A stretch of 64,000 nt of DNA. Source: DASRDE01 sp035938175. Lineage in GTDB: Bacteria; Vulcanimicrobiota; Vulcanimicrobiia; Vulcanimicrobiales; Vulcanimicrobiaceae. Made by a program: the position numbers and the translations under genes. Numbering within the stretch: the stretch's first letter is position 1; each line of letters begins with the position of its first letter. The notes below the pieces were generated by a model, which saw nothing but the letters and a program-made list of their open reading frames with translations, made no database searches and had not been told where the DNA came from. Location: assembly GCA_035938175.1 (NCBI GenBank), contig DASZHD010000016.1, positions 1 to 64,000 on the forward strand. Reading direction: 5' to 3'. Of this stretch, positions 1 through 8,115 are shown in pieces.

Positions 1-478
1 GCTGCCTTGATGAGGTGCCGGTGCTTGTGCGTGTTGTCCAAACGGTTGAGAATAAAGAGCAACCTATCCCCACCCTCGTAAGGCTGGAGCCCGCGGAGCA
101 GGGTGACGGCAGTATCGCCAAGCTTGCTCCGTATTTTTCGCTTCTCCATCTCCGCTTCGAACTCGCTCGCGTCACTCCCAAACGGGAACCCAATTCCCGA
201 CAGTCCCTTATTGCGGCTCGAAGCCAAATCGCCATAAGCAGATCGAGCGTGGATCGCAGCTGATGGATTGCGTCCCCTGCGCGCATGACGATCTCTTGGG
301 GAATGGGTTTAACGAGCCGCCATTTATATTCGATAAACCCAGTCTCGTTATTGTTCTCGATCACATGCGCGTAGGGCTGCGTAAGGACCCAGGCGTTGAC
401 GGATTGGTTAAACTCAACGATTTTCTTATGGGCCCAATCGGCCTTAGAAACGGCGTTTAGGAGTGGATCGACGGCCAC
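1..478 (-). pseudogene. IS passenger gene, frameshifted and cut by the window edge
   Basis: A GTG at 478 overlaps the transposase stop (TAGTG) and opens a frame reading VAVDPLLNAVSKADWAHKK. This continues through GDAIHQLRSTLDLLM to about position 233. There the sensible reading moves to another frame: DLASSRNKGLSGIGFPF, later LRGLQPYEGGDRLLFILNRL and THKHRHLI, up to the window edge. The two halves together resemble a widespread uncharacterised family with an 'H(N/Q)LRSALD ... FPI ... LQPY ... DKHR' pattern. One lost base just after the ATG codon at 233-235 explains the break. It is either a real decayed gene or a sequencing error. The function is unknown, and the C-terminus is outside the window. 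Confidence 0.6.
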
Positions 479-1425
479 TATCTTTCGGCGATGAGGGCCT
501 TGTACGTGAGCCGCGCGCCTTCCGCGCCCGCGAGAGCCAAGGGGAAACGCTCCCCGTCCTTCATCTCACGGGCGTTGAAGCGGAACACTTCTTCTTCCAC
601 GTACGCCTGCAAGTGCTTCGGGCGCGGCGCGATATACGTGCCCTTGATCATACGCTTCAGTACCGACCAAAAGCCTTCGATGGAATTGGTATGTACGTGA
701 CCGCGCACGTATTCGATAAGATGGTTGACCGTTTCGTGCGAAACGAAATGCTTATCCAACCCCTCGTACGAGTACAGGGAATCGGTAAACAACCGCGCCG
801 ACGGATGGATATGTTCCAGAATCTTCGGCTGGAGCGTGACCTTACGGATGCTCGGCACGACGAAGGCACGAACGCGGCCTTTGCGCTCCAGCATTCCCAT
901 AACGGGCGTCTTTCCATAGTTTCCGCCGCCCCGAAGCCCGGACACTTTGCGCTGATGCGTACGCTTCCGGTTGCGAAGCTTTCCGCCAACGAACGTTTCG
1001 TCAATCTCAACGTCGCCGCCGAGTTTTTCCCACGTTTTGTCGCGCATGGCAAGCCGAATACGGTGCAGCATGTACCACGCCGTTTTTTGCGTCACTTTCA
1101 ATGCGCGGGCCAACTCGCACGACGAAATGCCGTTACGGTTGCTTGCAACCAGCCAGATCGCCGGAAGCCACTTGTCGAAGCCGATGGGCGAATCTTCAAA
1201 GACCGTGCCGACTTTGGCCGTGAACTGCCCCTTGCAATCGTTGCAGTACCAACGGCGGCGCTTCGGCATGTAGGCGACCCGAACGGAGCCGCAATCTAAT
1301 GGGCAAGCCACGCCGTTCGGCCAGCGGATCGCCACAAAGAAGTCATGCGCGACCTGCGGATCGGCAAATTGCCGGGTCGCTTCGAGCATGGTCCCTGGGA
1401 GGGCTGGACGAGAGGGCTTTTCCAT
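478..1425 (-). CDS. IS1595 family (ISXO2-like) transposase
   Basis: This 315-residue DDE transposase should cut and join the ends of the surrounding insertion sequence. The N-terminal part carries a zinc ribbon (CPLDCGS ... WYCNDC). The catalytic core follows with VEIDETFVGG (first Asp), LFTDSLYSYEG (second Asp) and HTNSIEGFWSVLKR, the conserved Asn/Glu region of this family, followed by a KGTY motif. The length and motif order match intact ISXO2-like enzymes and no frame break is seen, so the enzyme may be active. A sigma70-like promoter ends only six bases before the ATG and no Shine-Dalgarno sequence precedes it, suggesting a leaderless mRNA. The downstream passenger frame overlaps the stop codon by one base. 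Confidence 0.92.
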   Translation of the reverse strand: MEKPSRPALPGTMLEATRQFADPQVAHDFFVAIRWPNGVACPLDCGSVRVAYMPKRRRWYCNDCKGQFTAKVGTVFEDSPIGFDKWLPAIWLVASNRNGISSCELARALKVTQKTAWYMLHRIRLAMRDKTWEKLGGDVEIDETFVGGKLRNRKRTHQRKVSGLRGGGNYGKTPVMGMLERKGRVRAFVVPSIRKVTLQPKILEHIHPSARLFTDSLYSYEGLDKHFVSHETVNHLIEYVRGHVHTNSIEGFWSVLKRMIKGTYIAPRPKHLQAYVEEEVFRFNAREMKDGERFPLALAGAEGARLTYKALIAER

Positions 1426-1431
1426 GCTTAA

Positions 1432-1460
1432 ATTGTACCTTGCACGTCCACTGTAGTCAA
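1432..1460 (-). promoter_or_regulatory. sigma70-like promoter of the transposase
   Basis: On the minus strand TTGACT (1455-1460) and TACAAT (1432-1437) are separated by exactly 17 bases, each differing from consensus by one base. The predicted start of transcription falls at or within a base or two of the ATG at 1425. Confidence 0.7.
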
Positions 1461-1593
1461 GTATATAATACCCAAGTCCCTACTTTGGTGCTTGCCGCGC
1501 GAGTGCGCTCTTGCCACAGTTACGTATGGCGCGCGCGTCGAACGATGCGCGGTCGCAGCGCTGCAGTTCCGGCGATCTTATAGGAGTACGAAA

Positions 1594-3048
1594 TTGGCTG
1601 AACACGTCGTCGATGCCGTGGTCATCGGAGCCGGCCCCGCCGGGTATCACGCCGCAATCCGGCTCGGTCAGCTCGGCAAGAAAGTCATTTGCGTGGATCG
1701 CGACGAGGTCGGCGGCGTCTGCCTGAACTGGGGATGCATCCCGACGAAAGCGCTGCTGCACGTCGGTGAGGTGATCCGCCACATCGATCACGCGGGTGCC
1801 ATCGGTTTGAAGGTCGCAAAGGCCGGCGTCGATCGCGAAGGCGTCGCCAAGTTCAAAACCGACGTGGTCAATGCGAACGTCGGCGGCGTGAAAACGCTGT
1901 TCAAAGCGAACAACGTGCAGTTCTTGTACGGGCAAGCGTCTTTTAAGAGCGCGAACGAAGTCGTCGTCAAAAACAAAGACGGCAACGAAGACACCGTCCG
2001 TTCGGAGTACGCGGTGATCGCGACCGGTTCGGCGCCTATCAACGTCGGGGCGTGGCCGCACGACGGCGAGTTCATCATCAATTCCGACGACGCGGTTCAG
2101 CTCAAACGCATTCCGAAGACGATGCTGGTAATCGGCGGCGGAGTCATCGGGCTCGAATTCGCAACCGTCTATACGCGCATGGGCGTAAAGGTGCTCGTGA
2201 TCGAGGCGTTGCCGCAAATCCTCACCGGAACCGATTTGGAAATTTCGAAAACGCTGGGCCGCATCCTGAAAAAGCAGGGCGTCGAGATCATGCTCTCGAC
2301 GAAGGTCGGCGCGATCAAACGTGAAGGCAAGACGGTGAAAGCCACGTTCAACGGCGAGGCCACCGGCGGCAAAGATGAAACGCGCGAATTCGACTGCGTA
2401 CTCGTAGCCGTTGGCCGCCACCCCGTCACCGACGGATTGAACCTTCAAGCCGCGGGCGTTTCCACGAACGCCAAGGGCTTCATCGACGTCGACGCGCAGC
2501 GGCGCACCGCCGTGAAGAACGTCTTTGCGATCGGCGACATCACCGGCGCGCCGATGCTCGCGCACAAAGGAATGAAAGAAGGCGTCGTTGCCGCCGAAGT
2601 CATCGCGGGCGATCGATCCGCCGCGTTCGATCCGGTTGCGATTCCGAACTGCGTCTACACGGATCCGGAAGTCGCCACGGTCGGCCTTTCCGAAGAGGAA
2701 GCCAAAGCCGCCGGCTACGAGGTGCGCATCGGCAAGTTCCCGCTCGCGGCAAGCGGACGCGCGCGCACGATGAACGAGAGCGACGGCGTGATAAAACTGG
2801 TCGGCGATGCAAAGAGCGACCTGCTGCTCGGCATGCACATCGTCGCGCCGCAAGCGGAGTCGCTGATCGGTGAAGGCGTCATTGCGCTCGAGATGGGTGC
2901 AACGCTCGAGGACATCGGGCTCTCGATCCATCCGCATCCGACGCTGACGGAAGGCATCATGGACGCGGCCGAGGCTGCACACGGCAAAGCAATTCACATC
3001 GTGAATCCCAAACCGCGTGCCGCGGCGGCGCCCGTGGGAGCGAAGTGA
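1594..3048 (+). CDS. lpdA: dihydrolipoyl dehydrogenase (E3)
   Basis: This flavoprotein reoxidises dihydrolipoyl groups of 2-oxoacid dehydrogenases or the glycine cleavage system with NAD+. The 484-residue product shows the N-terminal FAD site GAGPAG (about 12-17), the redox-active disulfide GGVCLNWGC (Cys43/Cys48), a second Rossmann motif VIGGGVIGLEF, the FAD motif AIGDITG and the C-terminal His-Glu pair HPHPTLTE. I chose the TTG at 1594: it follows TAGGAG with a seven-base spacer and removes 34 unconserved upstream residues. The lipoate genes lipB and lipA follow on the same strand, so this looks like a lipoyl-enzyme operon. No E1/E2 genes are present. The insertion sequence just upstream may separate it from former partners. 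Confidence 0.93.
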   Translation: MAEHVVDAVVIGAGPAGYHAAIRLGQLGKKVICVDRDEVGGVCLNWGCIPTKALLHVGEVIRHIDHAGAIGLKVAKAGVDREGVAKFKTDVVNANVGGVKTLFKANNVQFLYGQASFKSANEVVVKNKDGNEDTVRSEYAVIATGSAPINVGAWPHDGEFIINSDDAVQLKRIPKTMLVIGGGVIGLEFATVYTRMGVKVLVIEALPQILTGTDLEISKTLGRILKKQGVEIMLSTKVGAIKREGKTVKATFNGEATGGKDETREFDCVLVAVGRHPVTDGLNLQAAGVSTNAKGFIDVDAQRRTAVKNVFAIGDITGAPMLAHKGMKEGVVAAEVIAGDRSAAFDPVAIPNCVYTDPEVATVGLSEEEAKAAGYEVRIGKFPLAASGRARTMNESDGVIKLVGDAKSDLLLGMHIVAPQAESLIGEGVIALEMGATLEDIGLSIHPHPTLTEGIMDAAEAAHGKAIHIVNPKPRAAAAPVGAK

Positions 3049-3066
3049 CGGGGTTACGGTACTGAA

Positions 3067-3882
3067 ATGACTCGCGCCAGGCTCGTCGATCTCGGCGTGC
3101 GGCCTTACCGCGAGGTTTGGGACCTGCAGCATCGTTTGCATGAGGCGGTCGGACGCGGAGACGAGCCGGAAACGTGGATTTTCGTCCAGCACGAACCGGT
3201 CGTCACGCTAGGGCGAACGGCAAAGCGCGAGAACGTTTTACTTTCACGCGAAGCGCTCGCCGCCCGTGGCGTCGACCTCGTCGAAATCGAGCGGGGCGGC
3301 GATGTAACCTACCACGGTCCCGGACAACTCGTGGTGTATCCGATTCGCAGGCTGGAGCGTTTCCGCGAGGTCGTGCCTTTGGTTCGCGCGCTGGAAAGCG
3401 CGGTTATCGAGACGTGCGCGCATTTCGGCGTCACGGCGGAGCGCTGGAGCGAACACGCCGGCGTCTGGACGGGCCGCGATCAGATTTGCGCGATCGGACT
3501 CGCGGTGAAGAAAATGACGTCGCTTCACGGGATTGCGCTGAACGTGAGTACGGAGCTGAGCTACGATCGGTTGATTAATCCGTGCGGCTTGACGGATCGC
3601 GGGATTACGAGTTTGTCACGCGAGACGGGGCGGACGGTTTCGGTGGACGAGGTCAAGCCGGTGCTGGCGGGCGCGATCGAGCGGGCGTTTTCGATTGCTT
3701 TTTCCGGCGAATCTTGTCATGGTGAGGAATCTTGTCATGGTGAGGTATCGAACCACCCCGAGGCATCGAGGGGCGTATTGCGATCAGCTCGCCCTTCGAT
3801 TCCTCAGGGTCCTTCGATACCTCAGGATGACGTAATAGTTCAGGATGACGTAAAGCGCGTATGGCAATCGAAATCAGCTTGA
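3067..3882 (+). CDS. lipB: octanoyltransferase LipB with a repeat-encoded tail
   Basis: LipB transfers octanoate from acyl carrier protein to lipoyl domains, the first step of endogenous lipoate synthesis. The family signature GGDVTYHGPGQLVVYP lies near residues 78-92, the catalytic Lys in GLAVKKMTS (about 148) and the acyl-thioester Cys in NPCGLTDRG (Cys173). The conserved domain ends near residue 213. The last 56 residues, starting SCHGEESCHGE, are encoded entirely by a dispersed palindromic repeat (3714-3850) and match no LipB feature. The repeat seems to have replaced the original stop codon. The stop now lies 22 bases inside lipA. Start ATG at 3067, with only a weak ribosome-binding site. 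Confidence 0.92.
   Translation: MTRARLVDLGVRPYREVWDLQHRLHEAVGRGDEPETWIFVQHEPVVTLGRTAKRENVLLSREALAARGVDLVEIERGGDVTYHGPGQLVVYPIRRLERFREVVPLVRALESAVIETCAHFGVTAERWSEHAGVWTGRDQICAIGLAVKKMTSLHGIALNVSTELSYDRLINPCGLTDRGITSLSRETGRTVSVDEVKPVLAGAIERAFSIAFSGESCHGEESCHGEVSNHPEASRGVLRSARPSIPQGPSIPQDDVIVQDDVKRVWQSKSA
3714..3850. repeat. dispersed palindromic repeat, copy A (inside lipB 3' end)
   Basis: The left arm begins TTGTCATGGTGAGG (3714 and again from about 3732) and continues to ATCGAACCACC. The right arm reads CCCTTCGATTCCTCAGG then CTTCGATACCTCAGG and ends GGATGACG, with a duplicated CAGGATGACGTAA. Related copies occur at 19104-19203, 32263-32380 and 57655-57915. This copy lies within the lipB reading frame, just before the lipA start. 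Confidence 0.85.
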
Positions 3883-4757
3883 TCGACGGCGGCACGCCCG
3901 CACCGCGCCAACCCAAACCCGAGTGGCTGAAAGTCAAACTTCCGCGCGGAGAAGACTACGAACGCGTTAAGGCAAAGGTCAATACGCTCGCGCTGAACAC
4001 GGTGTGCAAAGAAGCGATGTGTCCCAATCTCGCGGAGTGCTGGGGTGCGGGAACCGCCACCATTATGATCTTGGGCGACACGTGCACGCGCGGATGCCGC
4101 TTCTGCAACGTGAAGACCGGCAACCCGCGGGGCATAGTCGATTGGCTGGAGCCGGTTCGCGTTGCCGAAGCGGTTCGGGACATGGGCTGGAAGTATCTCG
4201 TCGTTACAGCCGTCGACCGCGACGATCTGCCTGACGGCGGCGCGCTGATTTTTGCAAACACGGTGCGTGCCATTCACGAGCGCGTCCCGGGATCGCGAGT
4301 CGAGATCCTTAGCGGCGACTATCGCGGCGATCTCCGCGCGCTGGATATCGTGCTCGATGCGCGGCCCGACGTTTTTGCGCATAACCTGGAAACCGTGCGG
4401 CGCCTCACTCCCCGGGTGCGCGACAAACGCGCCAAGTACGATCAATCGTTGGCGATTTTGGAGCATGCCAAAAAACGTGCACCCGAACGGTTCACCAAGA
4501 CGTCGTTGATGCTCGGTCTCGGCGAAAGCGACGCGGAGGTGGAGCAGGCGATGGACGACGCCCGCACCGCCGGCGTCGACATCTTCACGATGGGCCAATA
4601 TCTACGGCCGACGAAAAAACATTTACCGGTCGAGACGTTCGTGACGCCGGAAAAATTCGCCGAACTGGGACGTCTTGCAAAGTCGAAGGGCTTTCACCAA
4701 GTCGTTTCGAGCCCGCTCTCGCGCAGTTCGTATCACGCCGAGCAGGCCTTCAGCTAA
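3861..4757 (+). CDS. lipA: lipoyl synthase
   Basis: This radical SAM enzyme inserts two sulfur atoms into protein-bound octanoyl groups to form lipoyl cofactors. The 298-residue product has both clusters of the family: the auxiliary cluster CKEAMCPNLAEC (Cys49, Cys54, Cys60) and the radical SAM motif CTRGCRFC (Cys75, Cys79, Cys82). The C-terminal RSSYHAE carries the conserved serine that ligates the auxiliary cluster. Its start overlaps the repeat-extended lipB by 22 bases and no clear ribosome-binding site is visible, because the repeat occupies the upstream bases. Translation may depend on coupling to lipB. It forms a functional unit with lpdA and lipB. Confidence 0.95.
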   Translation: MAIEISLIDGGTPAPRQPKPEWLKVKLPRGEDYERVKAKVNTLALNTVCKEAMCPNLAECWGAGTATIMILGDTCTRGCRFCNVKTGNPRGIVDWLEPVRVAEAVRDMGWKYLVVTAVDRDDLPDGGALIFANTVRAIHERVPGSRVEILSGDYRGDLRALDIVLDARPDVFAHNLETVRRLTPRVRDKRAKYDQSLAILEHAKKRAPERFTKTSLMLGLGESDAEVEQAMDDARTAGVDIFTMGQYLRPTKKHLPVETFVTPEKFAELGRLAKSKGFHQVVSSPLSRSSYHAEQAFS

Positions 4758-4830
4758 GCATAGCAACCCCGCGGCGGGATTGCGCGGTTAAGGAAGGCAA
4801 CAGGCTCAGGTCGGCTAAACCGGAGGCCCC

Positions 4831-7800
4831 GTGATCGAGTTCTTCCTACGCCGCCCGGTGTTTTCGGCGGTATGTTCGCTAATCGTCTTGCTTGCGGGCT
4901 TGATCGCCATTCCGACATTGCCCATCGCGCAATATCCGCAGATTGCGCCGCCGGTCGTAACGGTAACAGCAGTCTACACCGGCGCGAACGCGCAAGCGGT
5001 TGAATCGGCCGTGACCACACCGCTGGAACAGGCGATCAACGGCATCGAAGGCCTGCGCTACATCAGCTCGACGAGCGCCAATAACGGGACGAGCACGATC
5101 ACGTGTACGTTCAATCTCGGCACGAATCTGGACATCGCCGCGACCGACGTGCAAAACGCCGTGCAGTCCGCGTCGGGACGTCTTCCGGGACAGGTCATTC
5201 AAACCGGAATAACCGTCGGAAAGAATTCGGGAAGCTTCGTGATGGCGCTGGCACTCACGACGAACAACCCGCAAGTCAGTCAGCTGTACCTGAGCAACTA
5301 CGCCGAGCTCGACGTCGTGAACGCACTGAAGCGCGTTTCGGGCGTCAGTAACGTGCTGATCTTCGGTCAACGCCGCTACGCCATGCGTATCTGGCTCAAT
5401 CCTTCGGCACTCTTTGCGCGCGGGCTCACGGTCAGCGACGTTTTGAATGCGCTCCAAGAGCAGAACGTCGAAGTCGCATCCGGCAGCATCGGGTCCGCCC
5501 CGGAACCTGCGAATCAGCCGTTTACGGTGAGCGTACGAGCTGAAGGACGTCTGAGCGACCCCGCGCAGTTTCGGAACATCATCGTGCGAGCCGACCCGGG
5601 CGGCGCGTTCGACCGCCTGGGCGACGTAGCGCGAGTGGAGCTCGGCGCCGAAGACTACACCAGCGTTCTGCGTTTCGACGGCAGCCGAAACGTCGTCGGA
5701 TTGGGCGTATTGCAACTGCCGACGGCAAACTCGCTGCAAGTAACGCGCGACATCACGGCACAGCTGCGTCAGCTGTCCAAGTCGTTTCCGCCGGGCGTTA
5801 CCTGGCAGACGGCGTTCGATTCTTCCATGTTCGTCAACGAGTCGATCAAGGAAGTCCTCTCCACGCTGCTGCTTTCCATTCTGCTCGTCGTCGCGGTCAT
5901 CTATTTGTTCTTACAGGATCCGCGATCGACGTTTATTCCCGCGGTCACGATCCCGGTTTCGCTCATCGGCGCGTTTGCGGCGATGAAGCTCTTCGGCTTC
6001 ACGATCAACACGATCACGCTCTTCGGCCTGACGCTGGCAACCGGGCTCGTCGTTGACGACGCGATCGTCGTGATCGAAAACATCGCGCGGTACATCCAAG
6101 AAAAGGGCATGCGCGGCATCGAAGGCGCGGCCGCGGCAATGCACGAGGTGCAAAGCGCCGTGGTCGCATCGTCGCTCGTATTGCTGGCGGTCTTCGTACC
6201 CGTCGCATTCTTCCCCGGAACGACGGGACAGTTGTACAAGCAGTTCGCGATGACGATCGCGGCGTCGATCGCCATCTCGCTTTTCGCGTCGCTGACGCTC
6301 ACGCCCGTGATGTCGTCGCGGCTGCTGCATGCGGAGAACGAGTCGCACTTCGCGTTTTTCGAATGGTTTAATCGCGGACTGGCCGCCTTCCGCGGCTGGT
6401 ATCGCGGCATTTTGCCGCGCTTGTTCCGCGCGCGCTACGCCGTTGCAGCGTTATTCTTAGTGGCGCTGCTCGTCACGGTCTATCTTTTCCGCACGACGCC
6501 GACCGCGTTTATTCCGAACGAAGATCAAGGCTACTTCATCGTAACGATTCAAGCGCCCGAGGGAACTTCGCTGAACAGCGAAATCGCCGCGGCGTCCAAA
6601 GCGGAGAAAATCATCCGGTCGCAGTCCGAAGTGCTGCACGTGTTCGACGTATCGGGCTTCAGTTTCACCGGAGCCGCGCCGAATCTGGGCATCATGTTCG
6701 TCCTGCTGAAGCCCTGGGGCGAGCGCAAGGGCTACGAGCACTCCCTGGACGCCATCTTGCAACGCGTTCAGATGGGATTCTTCGGCATTCCGCAGGCGCA
6801 AATATTTGCGTTCAACCCGCCCGCCATTCAAGGCGTCGGAAACTTCGGCGGCTTCCAATTCGAACTGGAAGACCACTCGAACGTCGGATTGCCGGCGCTG
6901 ATGCAAACCGCCTACGGATACATGGGACTTGGAAACCAAGATCCGGACCTCACACAAGTCTTTACCACGTTCCGTATCGATTCACCGCAGTTGACGGTTC
7001 ACATCGATCGCAATAAGGCAAAATCGGTCGGCGTTTCGTTGACGGACATCTTCAACACGATGCAAACGGACATCGGCTCGTTCTACGTCAACGACTTCAG
7101 CTATCTCAACCGCTCCTACCGCGTGTACGTCCAAGCGGAAGCGCCCTACCGTTCGTCTTTGGATTCACTGCAATATTTGTACGTGCGCTCGGCCACCGGC
7201 GGAATCATCCCGATCTCCGGACTTGCCGCGACGCAGCTTACGAAAAGCGCGCCGATCATCTATCACTACAATCTGTTCCGCTCGCTGGAAATCAACGGCT
7301 CCGCCGCGCCGGGTAGAGGTTCCGGGCAAGCGATCGCGGCGATGGAAGCGCTCGCGCAGAAAATCGATCCGCCCGGCGTCAGTTACGAATGGTCGGGCCT
7401 GACGCTGGACGAGATCCAGGGCGGATCGCTTTCCATTCTGATTTTCGCAATCGGCATCGTGTTCGTCTTTCTCGTGCTTGCGGCGCAGTACGAGAGCTTC
7501 GTCGATCCGCTGATCGTGCTGCTGGCGGTGCCGGCGTCGATTCTGGGCGCGCTGCTGTTCATGAACGGCCGCCACCTGCCCAGCGACGCGTACGCGCAGG
7601 TCGGTTACGTCATGCTCATCGGCCTGGCAAGTAAGAGCGCCATTTTGATCGTCGAGTTTGCCAATCAACAGCTGGCCGCGGGCGCCGACGTCATTACGGC
7701 CGCTTCGCGCGCCGCACAAACGCGATTACGCCCCATCTTGATGACGTCCATCGCGTTCATCGTCGCCGTCACGCCGCTCGTGTTTGCGACCGGTGCCGGA

Positions 7801-7998
7801 AGCGCCGCACGGCACTCCCTGGGCACCGTCGTGTTCGGCGGCATGATTATCTCGACGATCCTGAACCTGGCCATCACGCCGGTGCTGTACGTCATCATCA
7901 AGTCGTCGTCGGTGCGCCGCTCGCGCCGCGGCGGAAACGGCGCCGCACACACGACGCTCGATCTCACCGAACCGCCGTCTAAGTTGCCCGTTTCATAA
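4831..7998 (+). CDS. RND (HAE1-type) multidrug efflux permease
   Basis: This is a 1055-residue inner-membrane drug/proton antiporter of the AcrB/MexB type. It has the usual layout: an N-terminal helix (MIEFFLRRPVFSAV), a large periplasmic loop, a block of helices from about residue 340 to 560 containing GLVVDDAIVVIEN (the Asp pair of the proton relay), a second periplasmic loop and a final helix block starting about residue 865 with VFLVLAAQYESF. Length and symmetry are those of intact RND pumps. Start GTG at 4831 follows CGGAGG. No periplasmic adaptor gene adjoins it, so a partner must be elsewhere. The next gene encodes an unidentified secreted protein that might be an outer-membrane component. 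Confidence 0.93.
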   Translation: MIEFFLRRPVFSAVCSLIVLLAGLIAIPTLPIAQYPQIAPPVVTVTAVYTGANAQAVESAVTTPLEQAINGIEGLRYISSTSANNGTSTITCTFNLGTNLDIAATDVQNAVQSASGRLPGQVIQTGITVGKNSGSFVMALALTTNNPQVSQLYLSNYAELDVVNALKRVSGVSNVLIFGQRRYAMRIWLNPSALFARGLTVSDVLNALQEQNVEVASGSIGSAPEPANQPFTVSVRAEGRLSDPAQFRNIIVRADPGGAFDRLGDVARVELGAEDYTSVLRFDGSRNVVGLGVLQLPTANSLQVTRDITAQLRQLSKSFPPGVTWQTAFDSSMFVNESIKEVLSTLLLSILLVVAVIYLFLQDPRSTFIPAVTIPVSLIGAFAAMKLFGFTINTITLFGLTLATGLVVDDAIVVIENIARYIQEKGMRGIEGAAAAMHEVQSAVVASSLVLLAVFVPVAFFPGTTGQLYKQFAMTIAASIAISLFASLTLTPVMSSRLLHAENESHFAFFEWFNRGLAAFRGWYRGILPRLFRARYAVAALFLVALLVTVYLFRTTPTAFIPNEDQGYFIVTIQAPEGTSLNSEIAAASKAEKIIRSQSEVLHVFDVSGFSFTGAAPNLGIMFVLLKPWGERKGYEHSLDAILQRVQMGFFGIPQAQIFAFNPPAIQGVGNFGGFQFELEDHSNVGLPALMQTAYGYMGLGNQDPDLTQVFTTFRIDSPQLTVHIDRNKAKSVGVSLTDIFNTMQTDIGSFYVNDFSYLNRSYRVYVQAEAPYRSSLDSLQYLYVRSATGGIIPISGLAATQLTKSAPIIYHYNLFRSLEINGSAAPGRGSGQAIAAMEALAQKIDPPGVSYEWSGLTLDEIQGGSLSILIFAIGIVFVFLVLAAQYESFVDPLIVLLAVPASILGALLFMNGRHLPSDAYAQVGYVMLIGLASKSAILIVEFANQQLAAGADVITAASRAAQTRLRPILMTSIAFIVAVTPLVFATGAGSAARHSLGTVVFGGMIISTILNLAITPVLYVIIKSSSVRRSRRGGNGAAHTTLDLTEPPSKLPVS

Positions 7999-7999
7999 C

Positions 8000-8073
8000 A
8001 GAAGGTTCGACCTTTCCGGCAGGGAGAGCCAGGGTTTTAAGGCAGCCATAAGGTAACCAACGCCTCAACCCTG
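8000..8073 (+). other. possible structured leader between the RND gene and the next gene
   Basis: The 117-base gap holds a small perfect hairpin AAGGT-TCG-ACCTT right after the RND stop. After it, CAGGGTT (8030-8036) pairs with AACCCTG (8067-8073) and encloses AGGC/GCCT (8040-8043 with 8062-8065) and a small GCC-ATAA-GGT hairpin. The stacked arrangement looks like a folded leader, but no known riboswitch class was recognised. Confidence 0.3.
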
Positions 8074-8115
8074 CATCTATTATTTTTAATAACCTCTGCC
8101 CGCTTGGAGAACGAA

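Larger units (their letters stand above)
1..1500 (-). mobile_element. IS1595-type insertion sequence, right-hand part
   Basis: The element is read on the minus strand: a promoter at 1432-1460, a DDE transposase (478-1425) and an overlapping passenger reading frame that runs off the left edge. IS1595 elements encode a zinc-ribbon ISXO2-like transposase, and some are known to carry accessory genes. The left terminus lies outside the window. The right terminus should fall between the promoter and the lpdA leader (about 1461-1500), but without the other end the inverted repeats and target duplication cannot be identified, so the right limit is a guess. The neighbouring lpdA keeps its own ribosome-binding site. 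Confidence 0.65.

Noticed and set aside
1480..3192. 570-codon open frame antisense to lpdA
   Set aside because: It mirrors the codon bias of lpdA on the other strand, is rich in Arg/His/Asp in a shadow pattern and has no ribosome-binding site or recognisable motif.
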